From: CBDCUI01 sp965223115
GTDB taxonomy: Bacteria > Pseudomonadota > Gammaproteobacteria > UBA4575
Assembly: GCA_965223115.1 (NCBI GenBank)
Contig: OZ244982.1
Span: forward strand, 124,001 to 188,000
Direction: 5' to 3'
DNA length: 64,000 bases
Shown: piece by piece, positions 1-8,406 of the stretch
Position numbering within the stretch: position 1 is the first letter of the stretch
How the letters are laid out: every line of letters starts with the position of its first letter
The notes under the pieces: model-generated
The model's database searches: none
Told to the model about the DNA's origin: nothing
Seen by the model: the letters and a program-made list of their open reading frames with translations, nothing else
Position numbers and translations under genes: made by a program

Positions 1-177
1 GTTATTTTCTTTTTCAGGAGGTGCGTCTACCGCTATAAATTTTTGATCTTTAAAAAGCAGGCGAAAATAACGTCGAAAGCTTGCATCGCCAGAAATAGGG
101 GTTAATTTGTATTCTTGGACACCTAAGATCTCATGAATCCATTGGTTCAGTTGTTTTTGTCGTGTATCGCTATTCAT
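1..177 (-). CDS. amgK: AmgK-like sugar kinase / aminoglycoside phosphotransferase family protein, N-terminal part only
   Basis: Only the first 59 codons are in the window and the rest lies beyond base 1. Reading down from the ATG at 175-177, the product has a short N-terminal helix ending in NQWIHEIL, then SGDASFRRYFRL and later VDAPPEKE. This is the start typical of the phosphotransferase family that includes AmgK, the anomeric MurNAc/GlcNAc kinase of the peptidoglycan-recycling shunt; the DASFRRYFR stretch belongs to its nucleotide-binding N-lobe. In many gammaproteobacteria amgK lies beside murU, but that part is off the window. The catalytic residues cannot be seen, so substrate is inferred from the N-terminus alone. 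Confidence 0.72.
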   Translation of the reverse strand, partial: MNSDTRQKQLNQWIHEILGVQEYKLTPISGDASFRRYFRLLFKDQKFIAVDAPPEKENN

Positions 178-191
178 GAGTGGTATTTTAT

Positions 192-506
192 TTATTCACT
201 ATTTTTGAGTGCTCTGAATGAAATGAAAGCGAGGTATATAAATATTATTGAGTTGAATATAAAAAAACCAAGTGATGCACTACCAGCTTGATACATTCGC
301 CATGCTCCAATAGGAACAACTATAGCAAGCCCAAGTGATACTACTGAAATTCGTTGTCGATGATTATCGCTAAAGAAGCTCAATATAAAAAGAATGTGTG
401 CGACTACGATGGTTTTAATAGGTAAAAGGTCAGCCATTAAATATTGCAATACTGCCGCTATAATTAATAAAGTTGCAGCTACTCTTAAAGTAATGGTGAG
501 AGACAT
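192..506 (-). CDS. Small four-helix integral membrane protein of unknown function
   Basis: The 104-residue product is almost wholly hydrophobic, with about four predicted membrane segments (roughly residues 5-24, 29-46, 54-70 and 78-97) and short charged turns such as DNHRQR around residue 47. It has no cysteine pair, metal motif or signal peptide cleavage site that would suggest a function. It lies 14 bases upstream of the sugar kinase start on the same strand, so the two may be co-transcribed. I do not recognise a family. The reading frame is credible from its clean hydrophobicity pattern and its fit between two genes. Confidence 0.65.
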   Translation of the reverse strand: MSLTITLRVAATLLIIAAVLQYLMADLLPIKTIVVAHILFILSFFSDNHRQRISVVSLGLAIVVPIGAWRMYQAGSASLGFFIFNSIIFIYLAFISFRALKNSE

Positions 507-528
507 GATGTTTTTTTAGTTATGTAGT

Positions 529-1104
529 TTATATAGTATAGTTTTTCTTTATTTTTTTATGCCTAAAACAGTCTGTAGTGTGATCATTCACCATGCCAAC
601 AGCTTGCATAAAAGCGTAACAGATCGTAGTGCCTACAAACTTAAAACCACGTTTTTTTAAATCTTTGCTCATTTTATCAGAATGAACTGTACTAGTCGGC
701 ACATGCGAGGTATCTTCCCATGAATTCTGGATTGTTTTATGATCTACAAATTGCCAAATATAAGCATCAAAACTACCGAATTCTTGTTGTGTCTTAAGAA
801 AGGCTTTAGCGTTGCCTACAGTCGCATTAATTTTAAGTTTGTTTCTTATAATCTCAGGATTTAATAGCAACTTATTTATTTTTTTAGAAGTGTAACGAGC
901 AATCTTGCTAGTTTCAAAATTATCAAAGGCTTTTCTATAGCCATCTCGTTTATTAAGGATTGTTGACCAGCTTAGCCCAGCTTGTGCGCCTTCCAAAATT
1001 AAGAATTCAAATAGCAATCGGTCGTCATGTATAGGTATTCCCCATTCTGTATCATGATAATGCTGTTCTGCAGCGCTTGCATTTGCCCATGTACAACGTT
1101 TCAT
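529..1104 (-). CDS. tag: DNA-3-methyladenine glycosylase I
   Basis: Tag excises 3-methyladenine from alkylated DNA as the first step of base-excision repair. At 191 residues it has the family length, and all expected key residues are visible: Cys4, His17, His175 and Cys179, which form the zinc snap linking the two termini, and Glu38 in the base pocket (LEGAQAGLSW). The start MKRCTWA is the usual Tag N-terminus. It lies alone, followed at a 22-base distance by the small membrane protein on the same strand. About 325 AT-rich bases lie upstream. Assignment is secure from the motif set. Confidence 0.96.
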   Translation of the reverse strand: MKRCTWANASAAEQHYHDTEWGIPIHDDRLLFEFLILEGAQAGLSWSTILNKRDGYRKAFDNFETSKIARYTSKKINKLLLNPEIIRNKLKINATVGNAKAFLKTQQEFGSFDAYIWQFVDHKTIQNSWEDTSHVPTSTVHSDKMSKDLKKRGFKFVGTTICYAFMQAVGMVNDHTTDCFRHKKIKKNYTI

Positions 1105-1429
1105 CTGTGTTTGTTATGCTTAGCTTAATTGAGCTCTATTTTCAATGATATTACTTTGTAATGGTTCTGAACACGGCTTAGGCGAGTTTGAATCTTTATT
1201 CATAGTTTTTGTATTAAGTTGTATGAACTTTCATCTTTTTGCAGTGCTGAGAGATAAAGAATAGGTATTAAATTATCCTAATATTTAAATACAAAAAGCA
1301 TCATATAAAACTTCAATGAAGTTATAATTAGATTGTCTACTAGATCAAATACCTATTAAATTTTATTAAATCTAGATAATGTAGAATAATTATACTTAAA
1401 TTATTAGTAACTAAGAAAAACTTATAGAT
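1105..1429. other. AT-rich divergent intergenic region
   Basis: This gap lies between tag (leftward) and a rightward membrane-protein gene, so it must carry promoters for both. I see only very AT-rich sequence, with no convincing open frame, tRNA, riboswitch or strong hairpin. No operator was recognised. Confidence 0.5.
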
Positions 1430-1882
1430 ATGCATCCAGTACTCATATATGGGATTGTGTTTATATTTATAACAGTTGGGTTATTATTTCTTTTTGATTC
1501 TTATCCTATTGGCTCGGGATATTTATTGTTTTTAATCGCTACTGTTGTGACAGCAATAATAGGCAAGATTCTAGTTATTGTTTTTCCTAGTGAAGATCCT
1601 ATGCAAGCTGAGCTTAAAAAAGAAGTTCGTAAGCAGCGATCAAATTCTTTTCAAAGAGAGATACAGTTAATATTTAACATTGTGCAGCCAGATCCAAAAT
1701 TTCAGCCAACCACTAAAAGAATTAGTGAAAGTCTTGCAGAATGCTTTGACCTTGAGGAAGAGATTTTGCTTGCACGGTTGAAGCAATACTTTGGGGATTC
1801 TTTTGATTTGCAAATTAATCAACCATTACCAGATTTAGTAGAAGAGATTAATTTAAAGTATAAAGACTGGTTGAACCCTTAA
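1430..1882 (+). CDS. Inner-membrane protein with two N-terminal helices and a cytoplasmic tail, unknown function
   Basis: The 150-residue product starts with two hydrophobic segments (about residues 4-22 and 30-52) separated by a short DSYPIGSG turn. About 95 residues of soluble, charged, probably helical sequence follow, beginning EDPMQAELKKEVRKQR. There is no recognisable catalytic motif. The ATG at 1430 is preceded by a purine-rich AAGAAAA stretch that could serve as a ribosome binding site. It ends 11 bases before the convergent small gene. I do not recognise the family; a membrane anchor with a cytoplasmic interaction domain is all the sequence supports. Confidence 0.65.
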   Translation: MHPVLIYGIVFIFITVGLLFLFDSYPIGSGYLLFLIATVVTAIIGKILVIVFPSEDPMQAELKKEVRKQRSNSFQREIQLIFNIVQPDPKFQPTTKRISESLAECFDLEEEILLARLKQYFGDSFDLQINQPLPDLVEEINLKYKDWLNP

Positions 1883-1893
1883 GTTTACATATC

Positions 1894-2109
1894 TTACTTA
1901 AATTTATTTATTAAAGAGAATACTAATAAAACCCAAGGTGTGCTGTGTAAAACAAAATCAAACCAATCAATGAGCGCCATTCCATTGGCTCCCGAGATGA
2001 TCCATTTTAGTTTTTCCCAGACATGAGGTTCTGGTGTAAATGGCGCAAGCCCCAAAGTTAAGCAAATGACTAGCCAAAGTAGAGGGTTTGAAAATACTTG
2101 TCCTTTCAT
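1894..2109 (-). CDS. Small conserved membrane protein of the type often labelled RND transporter-associated
   Basis: This 71-residue protein has two hydrophobic segments (about residues 9-25 and 50-67) around a conserved-looking loop, APFTPEPHVWEKLKW followed by MALIDWFDFVLHSTPW. I recognise this pattern from many short gammaproteobacterial proteins that databases name RND transporter without direct evidence. It is far too short to be a pump itself. It follows the GFA-family gene on the same strand with a 25-base gap and could be co-transcribed with it. Function is unknown. Confidence 0.7.
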   Translation of the reverse strand: MKGQVFSNPLLWLVICLTLGLAPFTPEPHVWEKLKWIISGANGMALIDWFDFVLHSTPWVLLVFSLINKFK

Positions 2110-2134
2110 TAAAAAAGTAATTTAAATTTAAGGT

Positions 2135-2566
2135 TTAGTTTTTGCTTGTAGTAGAAAACTGTGCAAAAACCTGTTCCCCAGTCATATTTTTTGTTTTATT
2201 TGAAAATTCGTAATAATCAGGTTTTTCGTCAATAAAAACCTGATGGTCAAATACAAAGCCTTGATAGTCATCGAAAAGGCCTGCGGGCATAATATGTAAG
2301 TTGTTTTCTTTGAGTCGATAAAAAAGATGACTTCCGCATTGCATACAAAATCCACGTTCTGCCCAGTCTGATGAGTTGTATACTTTTATATTTTCTTCGC
2401 CTGAAAATATAATGTCAGTGCCGCATTCAATTGCCATAAGTGGGCCGCCTGTCCACTTTCTACACATATTGCAATGACAAGCGCCTACCTGTGTACTTAA
2501 TGACGCTACTGTAAATTGTACAGCTCCACAAAGGCAGGCACCGTTTCCTGTTTTTGTATTTGGCAT
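2135..2566 (-). CDS. GFA / CENP-V family zinc-binding protein
   Basis: The 143-residue product has the GFA fold signature: CLCGAVQF near residue 11, ACHCNMCRKWTGG around residue 29, and a later FCMQCGSHL pair. These cysteines bind two zinc ions. The family was named for a glutathione-dependent formaldehyde-activating enzyme, but most members have no proven reaction. A role in formaldehyde handling would fit the C1 genes further along, yet the gene is more than 6 kb from them and nothing links it to them directly. Family assignment is firm; function is open. Confidence 0.88.
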   Translation of the reverse strand: MPNTKTGNGACLCGAVQFTVASLSTQVGACHCNMCRKWTGGPLMAIECGTDIIFSGEENIKVYNSSDWAERGFCMQCGSHLFYRLKENNLHIMPAGLFDDYQGFVFDHQVFIDEKPDYYEFSNKTKNMTGEQVFAQFSTTSKN

Positions 2567-2605
2567 TTATCTCTTATAGTTAAGAAAGTTGAATCAAAGC
2601 TTATT

Positions 2606-3007
2606 TTATAAAGGGCTTACATTTTCCGCTTGAGGACCTTTGGCACTTTGTACAATATCCATTGTTACTTTTTGTCCTTCTCTAAGATATTTCCTACCAC
2701 TTCCTAAGATTGAGCGATGATGTACGAATACGTCTTCACCATTTTCATGTTCAATGAATCCAAAGCCTTTTTTGTTGTTAAACCACTTTACTGTTCCCTG
2801 AGTTTGTTTGGTTCCAGCTGTTTTTTTGTTTTGTTTTGACTTGTTCGGATTTCTGTTAGTAATAACTTTGAATAAGCTAAAAACAAAAGATACTATCAAT
2901 AAGGCGCCTGCAATCAATAATGCAGTATTGATGGGCTTGATATACATCGCAAGCACTACACCAATTAGTATACCCAGGCTAATTTTTACCGATGAACCGA
3001 TCTTCAT
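2606..3007 (-). CDS. Membrane-anchored cold-shock-domain protein
   Basis: The 133-residue protein starts with two hydrophobic segments (about residues 7-24 and 28-48), then a basic linker rich in Lys, Asn and Gln. The C-terminal 66 residues are a cold-shock domain with both RNA-binding motifs, KGFGFIEHENG and DVFVHH. Ordinary CspA proteins are about 70 residues and soluble, so this is a Csp fused to a membrane anchor. It should hold an RNA- or ssDNA-binding domain at the cytoplasmic face of the inner membrane. The order anchor-then-CSD is the reverse of the better known CSD-DUF1294 proteins. Target nucleic acid is unknown. Confidence 0.85.
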   Translation of the reverse strand: MKIGSSVKISLGILIGVVLAMYIKPINTALLIAGALLIVSFVFSLFKVITNRNPNKSKQNKKTAGTKQTQGTVKWFNNKKGFGFIEHENGEDVFVHHRSILGSGRKYLREGQKVTMDIVQSAKGPQAENVSPL

Positions 3008-3102
3008 GATTCTTCTCTCTTCTTAATATTGTAATTTTAGTTTAAATATAAAATAAGGGATTATAATTCCACATTGCTATTAAATGACACCTACCGTTCA
3101 GG

Positions 3103-4413
3103 TTATATGTTTTTGTAGTAGACCTTTGAATTACGTTGATAATTATATAAAGCTTGTTTTTTCATTGGCAATGACTCTATTTTCGTTGACTTAAATCCAT
3201 GTTCTCTAAACCAATGAGCGGTTTGTGTTGTAAGCACAAATAGTTTATCTAAATTTGCTTCATTTGCGAGTTTTTCTAAGTGTTTTAGCATTTTATTGCC
3301 GCGTCCATTAGATTGATATTCTTGATGTACAGCCAAGCAAGCAATTTCAGCAACTTTTTCTTCAAGGAATATATGTAATGCACCACAACTTAATATCATG
3401 CCATCTCGCTCTATAACACTAAAATTATTTATTTCTAACTCTAATTGTTCTCTTGAGCGAGATACAAGTGAACCTTTGTCTGTTAGTGGTTGAATAAGCT
3501 CTAAAATCCCACCTATATCGTTTACAGTTGCAGGTCTAATTTCGTCATAAGTTTCTGCTGTTACTAAAGTAGCTACACCATCTAGTGTGTATAGTTCTTC
3601 TAATAGTGCATCAGATTTAGAGGCATCTACTATGTGCACGCGTTTTACATTTTCTAAGCAAGCTTGAATCGCAGTATTTAAATAGCGTTTCGTCTGTTGT
3701 CTATTTTTTGGTAATTTTTTAACGAGTTCACGCGCTTCGCTCACATTGTAATGGTTGTCACTTTGTTTTTTGTTACCTGGTAGTCTAAATTTGTCAAGTA
3801 ATAGAAGAAGTTTTTCACTTTGCAATGCACATGCAGTATGCATGGCAACATCCAAACTAGATAAATTAAACGTATCCCCGGTTTTGGAATAGCCTAGAGG
3901 CGTAAGTAGTACAATGTTATGTTTGTCTAATTGATGCTGAATTTCATTTGCAGCGATGCTGCGTACTTCCCCAGTATATTGATAATCAATTCCGTCACGT
4001 ATACCAACAGGTTTTGCACGCACAAAATTTCCAGACACAACGTTTAATTTCATCCCTGACATGGGAGTATTGATTAGGCCAATGGAAAATAATGACTCTA
4101 CATTTGTGCGTACATATCCAACAACTTCTTTAATTTTCTCAATAGATGCTAGATCAGTTATACGTAAGTTATCATGAAAAGAACCGTTCTTTTTAGCTAG
4201 TTTTTTATCAATAAAGCTACGTAAGCCTAAAACTAAGACTAGCTTTACGCCTAACGTGTGAACTAGTGCCAAATCGTGGATTAGCGAAGGCATATTATTT
4301 TTGCTTAGACTGGCATCACTTAAATACACTACAAACGTTTTGTTACGATGAGCATAAATGTATGGGGTTGCTTGTCGAAAGCTTTCAGGTTGAAATGAGG
4401 TGTATTTAGACAC
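3103..4413 (-). CDS. argA: N-acetylglutamate synthase (amino-acid N-acetyltransferase)
   Basis: ArgA acetylates glutamate with acetyl-CoA, the first committed step of arginine synthesis by the linear (argA/argE) route. The 436-residue protein has the expected two parts: an amino-acid-kinase-like regulatory domain (about 1-290, with LVLVLG near the start) and a C-terminal GNAT domain with the acetyl-CoA loop EYQSNGRGNKML. The end LTTQTAHWFREHGF followed by KQALYNYQRNSKVY is highly typical of ArgA. Its linear-pathway partner argE lies at 8804-9961. It stands alone; the upstream 196 bases hold no clear ArgR operator. Confidence 0.96.
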   Translation of the reverse strand: MSKYTSFQPESFRQATPYIYAHRNKTFVVYLSDASLSKNNMPSLIHDLALVHTLGVKLVLVLGLRSFIDKKLAKKNGSFHDNLRITDLASIEKIKEVVGYVRTNVESLFSIGLINTPMSGMKLNVVSGNFVRAKPVGIRDGIDYQYTGEVRSIAANEIQHQLDKHNIVLLTPLGYSKTGDTFNLSSLDVAMHTACALQSEKLLLLLDKFRLPGNKKQSDNHYNVSEARELVKKLPKNRQQTKRYLNTAIQACLENVKRVHIVDASKSDALLEELYTLDGVATLVTAETYDEIRPATVNDIGGILELIQPLTDKGSLVSRSREQLELEINNFSVIERDGMILSCGALHIFLEEKVAEIACLAVHQEYQSNGRGNKMLKHLEKLANEANLDKLFVLTTQTAHWFREHGFKSTKIESLPMKKQALYNYQRNSKVYYKNI

Positions 4414-4609
4414 TGTAAGTTAGACCAATGATTTATAAATTTGTAGTTTTTTTCTTTATTTGTAAGGTAAGTTAATGAATTTCTAATAGATTATTCAGAT
4501 AATCTTTAGCTATCTTAGTGCTTACCAGAATCATATAATATGTGTAAGGCTTAAATTTAGTTAAGGTGTTTAAATCAACCGGTCGGATTTTATACATAAG
4601 GAATGAGGA

Positions 4610-5305
4610 ATGCTAAGAAATAAGTGTATTTTCAGGTGCTTAGTGGCGATTGTGCTGATATTTGCCGGTCCACAGTGCATCGCAGGTGGTGAAACCATCA
4701 AATCTCCTATTTTGGACCGAGTGGATGTCATTTATAAAGCGCCGGAAAACCTAGAAAAGTTGAGCCTAGAACAGTTGGTGGACGAAAAAATCGTCCGTGA
4801 ACGTGATTTAAATCTTCTTCAAAAAGCCAGTGATGAGCCTGAGGTTGCAAAACAAAAGTTGCTAGAGTCCATACTTGCTCATGATGATAAACGTTTAAAT
4901 ATAGTCCAAGTAATTCCTAAATTAATTGAAGATTATCAAATCGAGGGTAAATTTAAGGATGATTTGCTCGGCTATAGCAATACTTTTGATGTAAATATAC
5001 GAGAAGCACGAAAAGACGTGCTCACTTTAGACGACTATAAGTCGTATGATTTTCGATTTTCTGCGGTCTATATGTCTATGATGTTTAAATTTAATGAAAA
5101 CCCTGAATTTCATAAGCGTTTGATTGCAGATATGAAAGATCCTACTACTGTAATGGGTAAATACCGTAAGGAGCTGGATGAGTCATATGCAAAAGTAAAG
5201 CATGATAAATATCTAATCCAGGATATTTATTCCGTGAAAGAATTAGAAAACGCCATTATGTTGATAGATGAGGAGATAAAAAAACGTAAACAAGCAGAGT
5301 TGTAA
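4610..5305 (+). CDS. Exported protein of unknown function, helical
   Basis: The 231-residue product has an N-terminal signal peptide: a basic start with KCIFR, a hydrophobic core to about residue 20, and probable cleavage near CIAGG. The mature part is rich in Glu, Lys and Leu and looks entirely helical, with no catalytic motif seen. AAGGAATGAGG just upstream of the ATG at 4610 is a good ribosome binding site. The next gene, 61 bases further on, also encodes an exported protein and shares the terminator at 5761, so the two probably form one operon. I do not recognise the family. Confidence 0.72.
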   Translation: MLRNKCIFRCLVAIVLIFAGPQCIAGGETIKSPILDRVDVIYKAPENLEKLSLEQLVDEKIVRERDLNLLQKASDEPEVAKQKLLESILAHDDKRLNIVQVIPKLIEDYQIEGKFKDDLLGYSNTFDVNIREARKDVLTLDDYKSYDFRFSAVYMSMMFKFNENPEFHKRLIADMKDPTTVMGKYRKELDESYAKVKHDKYLIQDIYSVKELENAIMLIDEEIKKRKQAEL

Positions 5306-5366
5306 ATTAAGGCTGCATTAATGTGAGCATTTATGCTTAGCCTTATAGTAAAAAAAGGAATTGGAT

Positions 5367-5747
5367 ATGGCTAAATTTATTAATGTGATATTGATTACCT
5401 TATTTTGGTATGGTCTTGCATTGGCTGATGATGTCCAAGAGCCACCTGAGATTGTTTTGGATGCGCCACCTGCTAATAAAGAGACCAAGCAACAACAGCA
5501 GATTGAAACTGAAACTATTACCGTTTATGAGTCAAAAATCTTTCCTGGATTTCGGCCATGTACTCCTGAAGATTATAGAAAACAAGATTATGACCCTATT
5601 GCTTGTCAAGACGATGATGTAGCACGTATGTTGTCTACACGTGAAGAAGATGAACAGTCAAAAGATTTAATTGTAGAAGATGAAACAGTACCACAAGGTA
5701 ATATTTATAAACTACGATTTGAGCGTTTTAAAAGAAAAAAGAATTGA
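5367..5747 (+). CDS. Small exported protein of unknown function
   Basis: I start this at the ATG at 5367, six bases after AAAGGAA, rather than the in-frame TTG at 5361; this gives 126 residues beginning MAKFINVILIT. A short signal peptide ends near ALA (about residue 17). The mature chain is acidic and Gln/Glu-rich, contains two cysteines (in RPCTPEDY and IACQDDD) that could form a disulfide, and ends in a basic FERFKRKKN tail. It is followed at once by a strong terminator. Function is unknown; pairing with the upstream exported protein suggests a common periplasmic role. Confidence 0.7.
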   Translation: MAKFINVILITLFWYGLALADDVQEPPEIVLDAPPANKETKQQQQIETETITVYESKIFPGFRPCTPEDYRKQDYDPIACQDDDVARMLSTREEDEQSKDLIVEDETVPQGNIYKLRFERFKRKKN

Positions 5748-5760
5748 ATTATTCAGAATA

Positions 5761-5789
5761 AAAAAGCGGCTTTAAAAGCCGCTTTTTTT
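5761..5789. terminator. Rho-independent terminator, probably bidirectional
   Basis: A stem of AAAGCGGCTTT pairing with AAAGCCGCTTT is flanked by an A-run on the left and a seven-T run on the right. It closes the exported-protein pair reading rightward and could also stop leftward transcripts coming out of the TonB receptor gene. Confidence 0.9.
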
Positions 5790-5872
5790 GGTTTAAATTA
5801 AATAACTAATCAAGCTGGTGTTGAGTATTAGGCTAATTAAATTATGGCAAACTTATTATTAGGACTCAGTGA

Positions 5873-7891
5873 TTAGTATTTAACTTTAACACCAAATTTA
5901 GCTCCAATACCTGGTAAGGGTACACGATCAGCATTAAATGAGCTGTGTTTGCGTGCATCTTCATCTAATAAGTTCTCACCACGAAGGAATATTTTTGTTT
6001 GAGTATTAGAAAATGGAATGCTGTACTCAACACCTGCATTTAGCATAGTGTAACCATCAGTTTCATTTTCTAAAACCGCAGCATGTTCTTGGTCATCAAC
6101 ATAAGTGAGTTGAACACTTGCATCCCACGGTCCGTTGTCGTAGTCAAATCCGACACCAATTCTTCGTGGTGGTATACGTGGCAAATTACCACCATTGCTG
6201 CGTGCTTCAGCTCTTACTTGATCATAGAACAATCTTACATCTAAAGTATTTGCAGGAGTGTCTACGACACGTGTAACAATTTCTGCCTCGAAGCCATAAA
6301 ACTCAACATCTTCATTGATGTAGTTTCCAAGCAATAATTCCCCATCAAGTTCAAAAACACCATCTTCATCCACACGATCAGCAATACCATCATTATTTTC
6401 ATCTACAGAAGCTAAAAATATGTAATCATCAACACGATTGTAATAAGCGTTTACTTGCCAGCTTAACTTTTCACGTTTTTGTCCCAAACCTATTTCGATA
6501 TTGTTAAAAACTTCTTTATCAATATCTGTATTTCCACGTTCGAAAGTAAGAGTGGCTAGATGTGGTCCATCTGCATAAAGTGCAGTCTCTTCTGGAGGTC
6601 GTTCCGAGCGGTTTAAATTCAAGCTTAGTTTTAGATTATTGGAGAATTTTCTAATCATACCAAGTGATACAGAGTATGCATTGAAATCTTCATCATTAGC
6701 AGTAGTTGGGTCATAGTCAACATTTTCAAAACGTGTGCCCATCTCAATATTCCAGTTTTCAAACTCATGCTGTGCAATGGCAAATATGCCATAACGATCA
6801 GAATCGACCGGTATAATAAAGGCTTCTTCACCTATAGCAGAAAATTCTTTATCGTTATATTGAAGACCAAATACAGTAGACCAATTTGCGATGGAGGTTA
6901 ATAATTCTAACCTGCTTTCCCATTCTTCATTATCAAAAGTTGTAGCTACTTCACCACTTTCCTCAATTTCTTCGTGTTTGTAATCTACATATCCAGAGCG
7001 CAAAGAGATTTGTTCAATAGTTGCAATTGGTTGTAACCATTTTAAGTTGAAATCATAGCGATCTTGGTCAATGTCTAAGCGTATATCGCCTTCTTCAGCA
7101 CCTGGAATGCCATAATTTGATTCAAATTGACTATAAGCCAAGCCTAAAGTAAATGCATCATTGATAAATGCACTACCTATACCGTAGGACTCTGAGTTAT
7201 CAATATCAGAATTTTTTAAACGTCCACGATTTTCACGTTCAGATTCATTGGCAAAGCCATTGATTTCATAATCGTTGCTGTCACGAAAAGTATAATCTGC
7301 ATGCCAGGCAAAGTTACCCACACCTCCATTCAATCCAGCATTGCTGGTTGTTCCATCTGAAACTGTTGCATGGTCTACATTTAAATTAAATTCGATAGGG
7401 CGAGCTGGTAATGTTTCAAGTATTCTCTGGTTAACAATATTTACCACACCACCAACAGCGCCACTACCAAAACGTAAAGTAGAAGGGCCGCGAATAATTT
7501 CAACTTGATCTGCAGTGTAAGGCTCTATGGAGACGGCATGATCTTCACTTACTGAAGAAGCATCGAGTGAATCGATTCCATTTTCCATGACACGGACGCG
7601 ATTTGCACCTAAGCCACGTATAATTGGACGACTTGCGCCTGGTGCAAAATAGGTTGAGTTTACTCCAAGCTCTTGCTCTAAGGTTTCACCAATTGTTGAT
7701 TTACGTTTATTATTTAATTCTTCGTCACCGACGACAGTTACAGATTGTGCGATGTCGTCTGGTGATCGATTCTGGATACCATAACCTTTAATGATGATGT
7801 ATTCATCATCATCTTCAGAAAAGGCTGATTGACTAAAGACAATACAACAAATTGCCATACAGGCAATTGCCCAAGGATATAATTTAGACAT
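5873..7891 (-). CDS. TonB-dependent outer-membrane receptor, ZnuD-like (probable zinc uptake)
   Basis: The 672-residue protein has a signal peptide (cleavage near SAFSE), an N-terminal plug domain with SRPIIRGLGANRVRVMENG and QVEIIRGPSTLRFGSGAVGG, and a C-terminal beta barrel ending in an aromatic-rich strand (FGVKVKY). The plug sequence resembles the ZnuD/heavy-metal subgroup more than siderophore receptors. Extracellular loops are acidic. The small Cys/His exported protein lies 12 bases upstream, and a Zur-like operator precedes both, which supports zinc as substrate and repression when zinc is plentiful. Copper or another divalent metal remains possible. No clear TonB box was identified beyond EYIIIKGYG after the signal peptide. 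Confidence 0.85.
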   Translation of the reverse strand: MSKLYPWAIACMAICCIVFSQSAFSEDDDEYIIIKGYGIQNRSPDDIAQSVTVVGDEELNNKRKSTIGETLEQELGVNSTYFAPGASRPIIRGLGANRVRVMENGIDSLDASSVSEDHAVSIEPYTADQVEIIRGPSTLRFGSGAVGGVVNIVNQRILETLPARPIEFNLNVDHATVSDGTTSNAGLNGGVGNFAWHADYTFRDSNDYEINGFANESERENRGRLKNSDIDNSESYGIGSAFINDAFTLGLAYSQFESNYGIPGAEEGDIRLDIDQDRYDFNLKWLQPIATIEQISLRSGYVDYKHEEIEESGEVATTFDNEEWESRLELLTSIANWSTVFGLQYNDKEFSAIGEEAFIIPVDSDRYGIFAIAQHEFENWNIEMGTRFENVDYDPTTANDEDFNAYSVSLGMIRKFSNNLKLSLNLNRSERPPEETALYADGPHLATLTFERGNTDIDKEVFNNIEIGLGQKREKLSWQVNAYYNRVDDYIFLASVDENNDGIADRVDEDGVFELDGELLLGNYINEDVEFYGFEAEIVTRVVDTPANTLDVRLFYDQVRAEARSNGGNLPRIPPRRIGVGFDYDNGPWDASVQLTYVDDQEHAAVLENETDGYTMLNAGVEYSIPFSNTQTKIFLRGENLLDEDARKHSSFNADRVPLPGIGAKFGVKVKY

Positions 7892-7903
7892 AATTTTTCC
7901 TCT

Positions 7904-8257
7904 TTAAAAATTAATTAGAATGATTTTTTTAAGAGAAAAAATTGGGGGTGCTTGTGATCGAAAAGGTTTGTAATGAAGCTTTAGACTAACAATTTTTTGC
8001 AAAAAAAATGTTCGGTAGCTTGGTTTTGTAAACGAAAATATAATATTCGTAAATAGTAAAAATTTTTGTCCTAAGTTTTTAGTAACAGCACATATTTGAC
8101 ATATATCACTGTCACCATCTTGCTCATTGTCAGTATTTTGCTGTTTGGAATGATGATCTGGGCTTATATGAGAAGCATTATGTTGGGCAAAAGCAAACTG
8201 ACTGCAAGCGAATGTAAGCAATAAATAGATTGCGAAGTACTTTTTTAATTTACCCAT
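7904..8257 (-). CDS. Small exported Cys/His protein, DUF2946-like, co-transcribed with the TonB receptor
   Basis: The 117-residue product has a signal peptide ending near FAFA, then a histidine-rich stretch (HNASHISPDHHSKQQ) and a CQIC motif, followed by a hydrophobic and basic tail. Short proteins of this build (DUF2946 type) are often found next to metal-related TonB receptors in Gram-negative bacteria and may bind metal in the periplasm or inner membrane. The gene ends 12 bases before the receptor and is the first gene behind the Zur-like box. Family match is by pattern, so it is tentative; the operon link is clear. Confidence 0.65.
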   Translation of the reverse strand: MGKLKKYFAIYLLLTFACSQFAFAQHNASHISPDHHSKQQNTDNEQDGDSDICQICAVTKNLGQKFLLFTNIIFSFTKPSYRTFFLQKIVSLKLHYKPFRSQAPPIFSLKKIILINF

Positions 8258-8316
8258 ACTTGATTAGCTTGAAGCAAAAAAACTGAGAACGTAGTCTGTG
8301 AAACTAGGCCATTATT

Positions 8317-8338
8317 ATTATGTTATAATATATCATCT
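8317..8338. promoter_or_regulatory. Zur-like operator
   Basis: The core TGTTATAATATATCA is an imperfect palindrome that differs at only a few positions from the gammaproteobacterial Zur consensus (AATGTTATAATATAACATT). It lies about 60 bases upstream of the Cys/His exported protein gene and about 70 bases upstream of the divergent VOC gene, so it could control either side. The match is by eye against the remembered consensus. Confidence 0.65.
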
Positions 8339-8406
8339 ATTCCGTAATAAGCAATAGATTTTAAAGGTTTCATAGTTCTGTAAGAAAAATTTGTGAGTAT
8401 TTTGCT

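Noticed and set aside
4414..4609. ArgR operator upstream of argA
   Set aside because: TGAAT and ATTCA half-sites are present but 12 bases apart, not the spacing of an ARG box.
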